Translations under genes and position numbers: made by a program | The notes under the pieces: generated by a model | Seen by the model: only the letters and a program-made list of their open reading frames with translations | Database searches by the model: none | What the model was told of the DNA's origin: nothing | Shown here: positions 29,589-41,019 of the stretch, one piece after another | Layout of the letters: every line of letters begins with the position of its first letter | Numbering within the stretch: the first letter of the stretch is position 1 | NCBI GenBank assembly: GCA_947359465.1 | Contig: OX375881.1 | Span: forward strand, 118,602,738-118,666,737 | Source of the DNA: Metellina segmentata | Lineage: Eukaryota; Arthropoda; Arachnida; Araneae; Tetragnathidae | DNA length: 64,000 nucleotides | Reading direction: 5' to 3'

Positions 29589-32512
29589 TAGGGTGCATCA
29601 AACGCCCCATCGTTTTAAAAATTTCATGGAAATTGTCTGGCTCTGCTATTTTTGTTCGAAATGCAAAAAAAAAGAGATATAAGTAAAAGTTTTGAAAAAT
29701 TGAATAACATTCATGTGGTCCACCGGCCCCAGAAATGTACAATAAAAATGGAAATTCTGATAAACAAAGCAACGTGAGTAAAATAATATATTATCCTATG
29801 CTATTAATTTTCTAATTTCAATTTAATTCATACAAGTACACTCCATTTAAGATTCAGTCAATTTTGGTATTTTTCGCAGATTTCTCAGTTTTTGTCGATC
29901 TTGTTGAACAACCTGCAGAACATTTTGGTAATGACCTTTACATTTTGCTGATTGTATGAAATCAGTACTTAGCTTGACCCCTCTTTCTGCAGTCATTGAC
30001 AACATTCAATGCTTATAACTTTGTGAATGATGTGGTATAGGATGCAGAACTTAACCATTCTGAAATATCTTCTATTTAAAAATTTGAGTCTAGTTCAAGC
30101 AGATAAAATAAAAACCAATAATTTGCTCCAAGAAAATCAGCAAATTGTATTTAGAATGAGATTTTTTGGAAATTTGGGTTTTCCAAAATCCATGCCATAT
30201 CTACCTTGCAATTTAAAAGCAGTATCGGTGGAATTTGGTTTTGTAGCTAGCATAGCATTAGTGATGGCTTTTTGTTCTTGTGGTGGAACTTTGTTGCTCC
30301 AAAGGGCAAGTAGCACCATCTCTTCAGTAAGATACCAGTAGTGGTTTTCAAAGGCACTGATTGCACTTTTAGATATAATGGGATGGACAGCCTTGTACAC
30401 TAAGAGAATGAAGCATTTGTAGGTCGTTCCAAGGGGCATTTATGGCAGAATCGCAGGTTATCCACCAGGTGCAGTAGATGAGAGTGACAAAGTTAGCAAA
30501 GTCACACAGTTTGGCAACCTGTTGTTTTACAGTTATTGTGCCAGCAGGTAGTTGCTGTATTTGCTTCTCAAGAAGACAAATTTTAATTGTGTATAACAAT
30601 TTGGCCATCCAACATGCTTTGTACAAGGCTCCTGTACTATTGGGAAAGTCTAGGTACAATAGACAAAGCTTTATGAACTCCACATAGTCATCTCTGTTTT
30701 TTCCTGAATCAATGGCAGATGTTGCTGTATGGATTGCCTCGTCTCCAATACCATCAACTATGTTTCTCGCTTGTACATTCACTGACTTTGAGTCAAAAGG
30801 TTCCAATTCACTATCAAAATATTCAAGATGATCAAAATTGTAACGAAATTGTTTAAACAAGGTTATATCTGGTGACTTGGAATCCTCGATCTTTAAGTCA
30901 TCAAACACGTGGGATAAAATGACTTCTCCAACATAATGGCGGCAAGTTGACCAAAGAAGCTCACGTCCCAATTTCTTTTGCACACTGATGCAGGCAGCAG
31001 TAACAGAACCTGTGTTGGAAGAAGTTGTGTCAAATGTCATGTTCACAATTGTATGTGTGCATTGCCAAGAGGTGAGCTGCTCATATATTAAGTCAGCAAT
31101 GATTGGGCCACATTTACGATCAGTTCCTTGGGAATATACTATCGTATCAAGAATCTTTTGCTGGTGAACGTTTCCAATGACAATGGTGAGACGTTCTTCA
31201 GTTTTGTACTTATTGGACAATGATGTTGAAAGTTTTGAATCGAAATGCAGTCGTATATTTAGGAAGACATCACTGTTCTTTGCAGGTAGTTGAAATCTTC
31301 ATTGCAACTTGCCTTCTTGATCTATCTGCTGTTGCATAAGATGCAGCAATTGTAGATGTCTCTCCTCCTAGTTATGTAATTAATGATTTTGTATATGCTG
31401 CTTGTTGTGCTGGACTCATGTTTAAATGTGTTGCTAGTGAAACAAGATTAGCTTTCATCGTAATGTCGTGTGGAATGAATAATGTCGATCCTGTTCTTTT
31501 ATTTTGATGATGACTTAGAGTACTTGTTGATCGTCCTTCAAAAGGGAAATTTTCCACATAATTTGTATCACTTTGTTCATCACAATCATTATCGATAGAG
31601 CTGAGAATATCACGTAATATTAAGTTGGAACTCATTTCTCTATTCACTTTTTCCCTTCTTATTTGTTGTAACTGTAGAAGCTGTTCTTTTCGTTTGAGTT
31701 TTTCCGCAAGACATTTGTCATGTGATTCAAATGTTGCCAAATGGTCACTTTGCATTGACTGAAGGAAGGCAAGGTCTTCTTTGTTCTGTATTTGCTTTTC
31801 TACATTCACAGGCCATTAAGAAAATGTTAATGCTAGCTTATATTTCATCTGTTTTACCTTGTCTATAGTATTTGGTGCAGATCTTCGATTAAGGGATATC
31901 GCACTGATTATTGGGATATTTGCTTTTTCATGAAACAGTTTTGCAGACTCCCATTTAGTCCTATTTTCTTGGACACCTTCTTCAATATGATACATCATAC
32001 ACCTCAAAACTTGCAAATTAGTTGGAAGTTTGGAGCCATTTATTTTTGAATCATCACAAGTTATCATGCTTCCAAGACAAAAAATATTTGAATTCAGTCT
32101 GGTTTCCATAGGGCAATCAGAACAAAAAGTTCAGTTAAAGTTAAACTAGTGTACACTGTCCAAATCAGAATCAAACTAGCAATAAACAAAAGTTGAAAAT
32201 CAGTTCATAATGAAAACCACAAGTTGAAATAAACAGGAAATGCTGGACTATCTTATTTGCTCGTAAACAAATTAAAGCTGCAGTCACTAGTCTAGGCAGT
32301 GTAACCACATGGTTTTGGCAACAACTTTATCTTGGTTGTAATTAATGATGATGCTCTGATACAGAAAATCTAAAATTTCAAAGTTGTCGTGGACCCCCTT
32401 AAACTGTTCGAAAAACAAAATGAATTAGTATGGTAACTTTTTACAGGTAATGGAACATTTTGAGATTGTGGACAAACTGATTTGATTCTAGAGGGGCGTT
32501 TGATGCACCATA
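29589..32512 (-). mobile_element. hAT-superfamily transposon, nearly full length, transposase frameshifted
   Basis: Terminal inverted repeats TAGGGTGCATCAAACGCCCC (left) and TATGGTGCATCAAACGCCCC (inverse of right) match at 19 of 20 positions. Both sides are flanked by the perfect 8-bp direct repeat ATATCTGT, the target-duplication length of hAT elements. The minus-strand transposase spans about 30.0-32.1 kb with few lesions. Confidence 0.88.
29980..32109 (-). pseudogene. hAT-type transposase, frameshifted
   Basis: Consecutive antisense open stretches belong to one protein: METRLNSNIFCLGSM at the start (32109), a Lys/Glu-rich segment with LKRKEQLLQLQQIRREK (31809-31372), then a 283-residue stretch (31220-30369). 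The last has FDTTSSNTGSVTAACISVQK and the ELLWSTCRHYVGE block, typical of RNase H-fold hAT-like transposases, and continues to FENHYWYLTEEMVLLALW (30439-30137). Breaks near 31810, about 31300 and about 30400 disrupt the frame. The family is widespread in invertebrates; its exact hAT subgroup is uncertain. Confidence 0.72.
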
Positions 32513-32880
32513 ATATCTGTGTGTGTGCATGTGTGTCCCCTACACACCATATATGCTCAAGTAGAGATTAAAAATTAGCTTTTTAGAAAAACTTCATCAT
32601 AAATAGAAATAAAGGGGCATTTGATTCCTTTAAGAAATGATGACGGCATATATAACCTAGATTGCCACAGAAGTTCACAACAAAAAAGGATGCAAACGGA
32701 TTCATTGTAACATCAAGAAACAAGAATGGGTTTTTGGAATTCAACTTAAAATTTGCAAATATTTTTTTTTTTTTTAATTATACTGAATTTTAATTTTGTT
32801 AAAAAAATAAGTTGGAATCGAAAGTCATCTTGAGGACATAAATGGCTTTGAGAAAATCCTCATTAATTAGGCGTTGAGCG

Positions 32881-33310
32881 ACAACATCGTGACATCGGGG
32901 AAAATCGCGTTGTCACGATGACCGCGAGATCTGCGCTAGCTAAGGGATGAGTGAGTAAAATCGAAAAAAATCGCTATGTCACGATGACCGCGAGATCTGC
33001 GCTAGCTAAGGGATGACTGAGTAAGATCGTAAAAAATCACGATGACCGCGAGATCTGCGCTAGCTAAGGGATGCCTGTGTAAGATCGGAAAAAATCGCGA
33101 TGTCACGATGACCGCGAAAGCTGAGGCCAGCTAAGGGATGACTGAGTAAGATCGGAAAAAATCGCTATGTCACGATGACCGCGAGATCTGCACTAGCTAA
33201 AGGATCGCTAAGAAAGATCGGAAAAAATCGCGATGTCACGATGCATCGCCATCGTGAAACTGATGTGGTTGTCGTCCTCACACCGGTTTTTCACGATGTA
33301 TCGATACATC
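32881..33310. repeat. 66-bp tandem array with ATCGTGACATCG-type ends
   Basis: Five units start at 32914, 32980, 33038, 33104 and 33171, ending at 33236. Spacings are 66, 58, 66, 67 and 66 bp. Each starts CACGATGACCGCGAGATCTG. Outside lie CATCGTGACATCGGGG on the left and CGATGTATCGATACATCGCG on the right, suggesting a MITE whose interior has amplified. Confidence 0.82.
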
Positions 33311-33538
33311 GCGCAAGCCTACCCACCAGTACATAAAAACGTCACTAGGAAATACGATTCTTCAAAGCTTGAAATATGCTCTCATTGGCTAAAAACACTA
33401 ATGACGTCATATTCTTAAAAACGCACAAAATCACGTTAGAAAAACGCGGAAAATTAGTAAAAAGCGGAAAAAACATGAAAAAACACAAAAAAAGCGGAAA
33501 ATTCTCATGCCTGAATGCGGCCTTTGAGGTGCATTCAG

Positions 33539-33633
33539 TCACTTCAGGACTACCTGTGTGCCAAATTTCATGGCTGTAAGTGCTATAAGTTTGTCTGGAC
33601 ACCTCACACAAACACTTCCTTTTATAATAGAGA
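33539..33633 (-). mobile_element. Helitron 5'-end fragment
   Basis: Antisense begins TCTCTATTATAAAAGGAAGT, matching the 5' end of the 12.1 kb Helitron, and continues with its GCCATGAAATTTGGCACACA-like sequence. Confidence 0.55.
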
Positions 33634-33949
33634 AGAGGTTGGGAGTACGACAGTGAATCCGCTGGGATTGAATGCTATCCAGCGTCTGAACACATGGCAG
33701 GAAAGATTTTGGTGAAGCTCTCAATTATACACACCAGGCTCCAACAACAAATTTAGATATTCAATAGGGAACAGTCCAGGCTCCCCACATCGATCTGGGG
33801 GTCCCGTTGCCAGCTTTTATGATGTGCCCCACCTCACTTTCTTACACTGTTTATGTTTGAACAGAGATCATTTGAATTTTTTTTTTCTTGAAGCATTTTC
33901 CATAGTTTAATCAAAACATACTCCATATAGGTTTATAAGAGTAACATAT

Positions 33950-34700
33950 ATACACTCATGTCCATAAATTAAGGATCATTCAGAATCGCACGGAAATCGA
34001 ACTCTAAAAGTAAAAATTTCACCTGTAGAATTATCGCACACATCTTCAAGAATAATATCCAAATTACAGGAAGCCATCAGATGACACCGATAGTACGTCA
34101 CAATGACGAGAGTGTATATAAGGAATGGCAGCAAAGAAGTAAAAATTGTTCACAAGCGTTATATTCTTCAAGGAACACTAAATTTAGATAACAATTTAAG
34201 ACAGCGTTTTTCAAACTTGTGTTACCTACTCAATTTCCACCTATTAATAGGGCTCGAAATAAGTCGCGGCAATCACGTCAAATGCCGCGACGATCAACGG
34301 TTCTCAAGGCAAGTTTTACTGCGAGTATTTGAAACTGAATGTTTCATTATTCAAGTATCAGCTATTAAAAAAAAAATTTAAAGAAAAAAGCTATGTGCCT
34401 TAATGAGGATAAATGCGAATGGTCCTTGGCTTTCAGATTTTAAGGCCGATCGAGCAGTTCAGAAATGGTTTCGTACATGATGTGATCGCAGACCTTGCTT
34501 TTAGCTATGTAGTTATGAAACAACTGCAATTTTCTCTAGCCTAATTATTGACTGATGCCTTCGTAAATTTGATAATAAGGAAATAAACGTGTGTCTACAT
34601 GTTATTTGAGGGGTTCTTTATACCTCAGATTTATATTAGTTATTCGTATGAAATTGCAGAAAGCTTACAAGAAAAATGAAGTACTGTCTCCTAAACACGA
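33950..34700. other. Mostly unassigned; possible Tc1-type end
   Basis: ACACTCATGTCCATAAATTA at 33952 resembles a Tc1-like terminus. No partner end or transposase was found nearby. Confidence 0.3.
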
Positions 34701-34704
34701 AGAA

Positions 34705-35168
34705 CTCCTTTGCTCTACAAGTTACCGACACAATCACTCGTGCATACCTTGAGACCGGAACTCGGAACAAGGCAGTCCCCTACCCTCCCAAATTAGGGAA
34801 TTAATTAAAGCGAAAAACCGAGCCAGAAAGACTTGGCAACATACGCGGGATCCGACTGACAAACTACATGAAACGAGCCCAGCAGAAGTTCAAGGATTCA
34901 ATTCAACAACACACACACAACAGTCTTGGACTAATTACTTCACTTTACTGTCTACAGTGGATGGATCGCTCTGGAGAGTAGTTAAGAAATGGAAAAAGAC
35001 TTCCTACCGCAGGGCCAGGCTAGCACCGCTTACACAACACTGAAAAAGCTGATCTATTGGCTACTAATTATGAACACCAATTCACTGAAAACAAAAACAA
35101 TGACCCTGAGACAACCCAAATTGTAAATGACACTCTCACTAATTTCTTTAGCACTACACCCACTGATA
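34705..35168 (+). pseudogene. Jockey-like non-LTR retrotransposon fragment
   Basis: With frameshifts the plus strand reads TDTITRAYLETGTRNKAVPY, IRELIKAKNRARKTWQHTRD, DGSLWRVVKKWKK and an open end, EKADLLATNYEHQFTENKNN. This is the linker between the endonuclease and reverse transcriptase of Jockey-type ORF2 proteins. Both enzyme domains are missing. Confidence 0.7.
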
Positions 35169-36634
35169 TTATTGAGCATTGTCTGGTTGGAGTAGTCTTT
35201 TTCTCCGTTGGTGGTTCAGGAAAGTGTCGACCCGTAAGTCGCAACAAGTTCATATTAGGACGCCTTGGTCCTGTCGGCTGAATGTATGGCTTATTATCTT
35301 CAATAATTTGTTCCACAATTGAGATCCTGTAGTCCATTTTCCACCGCCTGATGACTGATAAATAATAAAGGAATTCCAAAGTGCTTGATCCAGAAGATGG
35401 AAAAATATCTTTACGTAGTATTTCTTTCCACGTTTTCAGGCAATGGGATAGTCTGAAAGTGTTGATCAACACCTCCCATAGTGTTGTTATAGTCAGCAAC
35501 TACTTTAAGTTTCAGTTTCTTCTTCCAATCTTCCGTCTCAATCATTTCTGCAGTATGGACCGAAGAAAGCAGGTAAATTTCTTTCTTGTCGTGCCATTTC
35601 AGGACTGTGACTTTCCCACACTGGAAGGCCAGAACGTCACATTTCTTTATTTTTAAAAAATTCGAGTAGTAAGTCCTTTCAGATTGTTTGTAGAATATTG
35701 TTGCACAAGCTCATCAGCTAACTGTGGAGAAGTACAATAATTATCTGTGACCAAACACTATCCTTTGCCTAAAAGAGGTTTCATCAATGACATAACTACT
35801 TGACCAGACATGCCGAGATGTGCATATTCGATGTCAAGCTTTGTGCCCTTTCCCGTGTAGATGATACTTGAAAAAATGTAGCCAGTCTTACTCTCACATA
35901 GCATAAATGTTTTTATGCCAAACCGAGATCTTTTTAGAGGCATGTATTGGATCCATCCCAATCTACCTTTATATAGCATCAGGCTTTCATCAACAGTGAC
36001 ATCACGATCGGGGATGTAAAGTGAACAAAATCTGGTACTGAAAAACTCAAAATGGGCCAAATTTTGTACAGTTTTGCATTAGGGTGTGTTTTAAGGTCAA
36101 CTTCATTGTTCACAAAATGTAAATATTTTCTTATCATTTGAAATCTGTCGTAGGACATAGCATTGCGAAAGAATGGAGTTTTAAGACGTCTTTTTTGACC
36201 AAAACATTGAGACATCGGGCTTCTGAATAATACCCTGTAAAACATGGAGCAACAAAAATATTTTCATTTCATAGTCATTTTTAGGCACCCGCCTTTTTGG
36301 CTTCAAATGTTGCCAATCAATGCATTGTTGTGCATATCTATTAGTCTCTTCCGTAATGGTGTAAATCAAATTGTCATCGAAAAATAGTTCAAAATATTGT
36401 TTTTCTTGAGTAAAAGTAGAAGTGTCAATTGTTGCACCCACTTGTGGTTGTTGGAATGGGAATCTTGGCGGATCTGGAGGTAGGTTATTCAAACATAACG
36501 GCATCCAGATTTGGCATGAAAGAGTTTCAATTTCGGAATAGTCAGTCTTCTGTTGAAATACTGGTATCTGAGTATGAAGAACCTAACAAGTATTCTTCAT
36601 CATCGTCTGATTCCGACATTGCGAACATAATATG
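35169..36634 (-). pseudogene. piggyBac-type transposase, frameshifted and C-terminally truncated
   Basis: Begins antisense with MFAMSESDDDEEYLLGSSYS, the acidic N-terminus usual in the family. It continues with DNLIYTITEETNRYAQQ and MSYDRFQMIRKYLHFV. The catalytic region follows with DRDVTVDESLMLYKGRLGW, YMPLKRSRFGIK and GYIFSSIIYTGKG. It ends RLTGRHFPEPPTEKKTTPTR-QC, just where the cysteine-rich domain should start. At least three frame breaks and a truncation make it inactive. Confidence 0.88.
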
Positions 36635-36845
36635 GTTTGATTGAAATTTGGGAAGAACTGCAAGATTACAAAACTCCGACAAATGGCGCAAAACTGCCGA
36701 ACTTTTCGCGGGAAATTATCGCCAACGGTAAATTACATATTAAGCATTTGACAAACTGAGTTCAAGCTTCACGGAATTGAAGCACCGATTTTTCTTTTCC
36801 CCGAACTCAGGTCGGGCATTCCAAAATTGGCGCACAGGCAAGAGG
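35169..36845 (-). mobile_element. piggyBac-like element, 3'-truncated
   Basis: The high end abuts TTAA at 36846-36849 and antisense starts CCTCTTGCCTGTGCGCC, a typical piggyBac terminus. The low end is cut off inside the transposase gene, directly at the Jockey fragment. No matching terminus was found there. Confidence 0.75.
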
Positions 36846-36849
36846 TTAA

Positions 36850-37907
36850 TAATTCTGCTTGAAACAAGGTTTGGGGTTTTTATGGATGGTTGCAGAGAAT
36901 GAAATATTTCGATTATTCGATCGAAATATTAAAAATCCGTAAAAAAGGCAGACTCATCTGTAAAATTAAGTGGAAGTCCGTTAAAATCAACAGTAGCTTT
37001 ATCATCCCTAGCACTATATCTGGCATGAATTTCAACAATATACCTTTTAATTACTTCAGCCCATAGAAACCTTTTTAATGCTTTAAAAATGGGGTTTTCC
37101 ATTTTTTTGCTACTAATTTGTAGCGTAAATATTTCAAATTGTTGCTTATAAATAAGATAAAAAGACAATTTTTCATAGATTAAAAAAATGTTAATATTGT
37201 TGTCTACGTTAAGTAGTTTTTGAGAAAAGATCTTCAAACATGCAGCATCAAGTGATTACACAACCCCGTGTTTCCAAAGTTCTAAATCCTTAAAACACCT
37301 GAAATTTCCAAAATATTTAATTTAGAACTAAAATATTTTGGGTATTGTTATTTATGCATAAACCCACAGATTTTTTTGTTCAACATGGAGTGACCCTAAT
37401 TCATTTCATGCCAGCCAAGAAAGAAAGTTGGGAAGATATATAAAAAACAATTTCGCTGAAAAAAAAACAATGTTTAAGAAAACGCCAAGCAAAAAAATTA
37501 CAAAATTCGCAAAAAATCAACTGCAATTTTGATGATGCTAGAAAGTCTATTTAATAGAGTAAATGCCTCAGCACTGTAATTAAAATATAATGACTGTCTT
37601 TTTTTTTTCTTTGGTGGTATGTACAAAACCATCTCCCAAAGTAGACTTGACCGAAAAAAACTTTCCAATATCCCTTCTTTCCTGAATTGCATCACAACCT
37701 TGCACAAAATGCCATATTAGAGAATTTCTCACACTGAGGAAAAAGGCCATTGATATATTTTTTTTTTGTCCGGACGATTGGAAAAACAAGTGGTTTTCTA
37801 GAATACTCGGCAGGTACGAAATGTATAGTGTTGTTTATGAAAATTAAAAATTACCCTTGAAACAGCCTTTTAAAATGGAACTGGAGAAACGAAAAGTTTT
37901 GATTATG
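36850..37907. other. Intergenic, no feature seen
   Basis: AT-rich, with no exon or recognised repeat. Confidence 0.45.
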
Positions 37908-37913
37908 TTTATT
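37908..37913 (-). terminator. Poly(A) signal of MEAF6
   Basis: Antisense AATAAA about 200 nt past the MEAF6 stop codon. No closer signal was seen. Confidence 0.55.
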
Positions 37914-38114
37914 CATACAAAATGATTGAAATGAGATTTTACACCAATTGCTCAGATAAAATACTAAAGTATGTCGGTGAAGGTAGGAAAAATTCACTAT
38001 TCCCAGTTGCACTCTCCTTAGTTCGAAATCTTCTCTACTCCCAAAATATGCGCTATGTACAAGTGATGAATACGGTAAAACAGTTGTGCGAAATCGAAAG
38101 CAACAAAGCAGTTT

Positions 38115-38645
38115 TCAGTCCAGATCTGTAGCCCTGCGAGGTTTCTTTGCATTCTTCTTCATCCGCTGCCCCATCTTCATCTTGCCCGGGAAGTCGGAAG
38201 TGTTCTGCGGGGACCTGTTCCCGTTGATGGTCGAAGACGAGGAACTGCTGCTGCTGCTCCTGGAATCGAGGGCGTTGGTCGTACTGTCGGCCATTGAAAC
38301 GGACTCCCCACCTGCAATGCTCACATCGCCCTCCATGAGACGCTCTGTCTCGATGACGCCGTTGACAGAGGCCATTGAGGTTATGGAGGACTTGGAGAAG
38401 AGGCGCTCGGCTTCCTTGAACTTGCGGTTCCTCTTGTCTGCCTTGCTGCTGGTGCTCCGATTTGTGGCCAGGTACCGGTCCCAGCCGCGGATGATGTTGC
38501 CGTACAGCTGGGTGTCCTCCAGGTAGCTACCTTCGAAGGCGTAGATCTGACGCTCCAAGTTAGCCAACGTGTCTGCAATCTCCGCTCGTTTCTTCACCAG
38601 CTCTGCGAGCTCTCCCCTGGCATCAGATGACTGCAATTTCGACAT
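38115..38645 (-). CDS. MEAF6: MEAF6 / Eaf6, histone acetyltransferase complex subunit
   Basis: 176 residues. Family members are small shared subunits of the NuA4/TIP60, HBO1 and MOZ/MORF acetyltransferase complexes in the nucleus. Residues 11-87 carry the whole family core: [20 protein letters not shown], then [27 protein letters not shown] and [20 protein letters not shown] Ser run sits at about 130-138 and a Lys/Arg-rich tail at about 154-172. The start at 38645 ([11 protein letters not shown]) is chosen because similar short leaders precede the core in other animals. A second ATG at 38684 in the same frame would add [13 protein letters not shown]. Antisense TTCTTTTCCAG ends at 38686, so this is probably the last exon of a gene with an upstream exon. 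The GC-rich coding region stands out from AT-rich flanks, and no intron interrupts the core. Confidence 0.93.
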   Translation of the reverse strand: MSKLQSSDARGELAELVKKRAEIADTLANLERQIYAFEGSYLEDTQLYGNIIRGWDRYLATNRSTSSKADKRNRKFKEAERLFSKSSITSMASVNGVIETERLMEGDVSIAGGESVSMADSTTNALDSRSSSSSSSSSTINGNRSPQNTSDFPGKMKMGQRMKKNAKKPRRATDLD

Positions 38646-38685
38646 GACAGATGAAACAGTAGGTTGACTCCTTTCTAAAAGCATT
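38646..38685 (-). other. MEAF6: 5' part of the MEAF6 exon
   Basis: Between the acceptor (intron ends at 38686 antisense) and the chosen ATG. It is open in frame with MEAF6, so it could be coding if the ATG at 38684 is used. Confidence 0.55.
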
Positions 38686-41019
38686 CTGGAAAAGAACAAT
38701 CCGATTACATTCAAGACGTATTTGAAGTTCAACTCCCAAAATATATTTTGCTAAGAGTAAGACACAAAGTGTTTTTTTTTGTGTGTGTGTAAATAGACCA
38801 GATAAAAAAGTGTGGATAATTTTTATTTTCTCTCATAGCCTCCAGTGGCACAAATTCTTCAAAAAACATTGTATTGAGTAGAAGTAACAAGAAATGTTTT
38901 GTGTAGCTTGGTGCTTAGTTAACAATTTTAACAATGCACAGCTACGTGGTCGTTTTATTGAAGTGATCAGAATATTTAACAATTTTTTTATACCATTGGA
39001 GCAGTAGAACAATGTCATGAAAACATTTTCCCTAATGATGGATTCGTGAATGAAAGGATTCGTGCTATTGGTTAAAAAATAAAGATGTCAAAATTTTGAA
39101 AAGTGGCCAAAACTTTCAAAAGAGCTTGAGACAATTTGCTTTGTTATCAAGGTTGAAAGTAGTAAAAATTCACATTTAATTATCCGTGGCAGTTCTTCAA
39201 AACCTCGAAAAAAACATATTTTTAAATCGGATAATTTAATTTTAACTGACAATGTAACCTTTTGTTATTTGTAATGATTTTACATGACTATCTTCCATAA
39301 TACTTAGTCAGATTCACCAACTACTATTTCATTTTCAAGTACCTACGGCTTCGTTCTATGCCTTGTTTGGTGGCAATGTTTTTGGCACGCTTTTTGTTAC
39401 CTCTTTTTATGACACCAAGGAAAGAGTTCTCACAAAAAAAAATTCAATGAAAATTAAGCTTTATAGGAAATAAGTTAACGAGAAAACATTGAATGTTTGC
39501 TGAGATTGCCTTAAAAACTGAAAAAACAGTAATAAAGATGTGTTGCCTTTACCTGCCTCAACTCCCTACTAAAAGTGTGACAAGAGTGCTGCCACGAATC
39601 GAGGCATAGAATGCAACTGTACCGATTTTCATCAAGGAATTCCAGAAAATTTTTATAATTCTCCTTTTTTTTTTATAAATTACTTGCATTTAGATGGTAG
39701 GATGAGAGAGAGTATACAACTAGAGAACAGTTACCAACTAGAACCATCAGAAAACCAAAGCATTTTTAGTTTTTTTAAAACCACTCAATGAGAAACTTGC
39801 ACGTTTTTTGTTTATATTTTTATTATATAGAAAATGAAAAATATGATGGAAAGTATCTTTCTTTTTTACTTTTATAGCCCGAAAAGGTAAAATAAAAAAA
39901 AATCTCGCACTATTTACTTCATCACAAAAATGCTAGTTTTTCTACGCCGCTTCTTGTGACGTCACTGTGCCCCATGATGGTCTGTTTGCTTTGATAGCGA
40001 CTTTGAAATAGCAAGCAATATTTCTTTCTTGTTGATCCTTTCACTAATCCAGGCATTGGAGACATTGTAAACAAAATAGCAATAAAAAAAAGGCAAGTTA
40101 AAATTAAGAGATAGTTAATATATAATTACAAAATATACAACGAAAACAAACAGCAACACAAAATAGCAAGAAAAAAATTAAAAGAGCAAGCAATATGAAA
40201 TTTCAATGCGCTAGACGAACGTGGTGGAGCACAATGACGTCAAACCAATCACGTAGCATTTCGAGGTCATGTGCTTTTGCCGTACTTTTCGGTAACTTAA
40301 AACAAAATTGTAACGCAGTGTTTAGAATGTATATTAGGTATTGGTAGGAATTTCTTGCAAAGACCATTACAAAAAATCTGAATTTTCTGCAATATCCATC
40401 TGACAATATATATTTCACATGCACCGTAGGGTTCAAGAATGCAGCAACCATGACAAACAGTTGTGGTGTGGAAACAAACCCCTTCCCTGCTTTGGTATGA
40501 CGGCAAAACGTTCTATTCACCATTCCTCCTACATCATCAATAATGCTTTTTCCGCGAGATGTTGCGCAAAAAGTTCCATGTTAGCTACATACCATGTGTC
40601 TCTTTAAATAGGAACAAATTTGTAAACAAGTACCTCTGTTTGAACTCGGAACATCAGAAAATACATTAATTGATGTTATTTCAGAGTATTTTCCTTTCAA
40701 AATAAGGGGAAAATATAGTCCAATACTTAAACACCGACACTTTTGAATGATCCAAGTCATCTGAAACAATAACTATACTGCATTGATAAAAACATTTCAA
40801 TGAGCAAAGACCTGGGAATGGGTCCAATGAGCAGATTGAATTATATCTTGATGCAAAAGAGTAGCATTTTCAGAAAAATCTAGCTGAACAACTATGCTTT
40901 ATCCATTCTCACTTGATTTTAAACTGTCAAGTGTCTTTGGCTGATTTCTTTTGACCAATGTATAGAGCAGAAATTTTTTTTTAATAGTTTCACTAATTCT
41001 TCAGCGGCCTATTTTACTG
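38686..41019. other. Non-coding, MEAF6 upstream or intron
   Basis: AT-rich, with no convincing exon. An upstream MEAF6 exon may lie here but I could not place it. The antisense frame at 40203-40523 has no family resemblance. Confidence 0.4.

Noticed and set aside
32914..33236. Possible CRISPR-like array
   Set aside because: The 66-bp units are repeats without unique spacers, in a eukaryotic genome; it is a plain tandem array.
40203..40523. Antisense 106-codon frame upstream of MEAF6
   Set aside because: Considered as a MEAF6 first exon; it has no resemblance to the family and no matching donor was clear.
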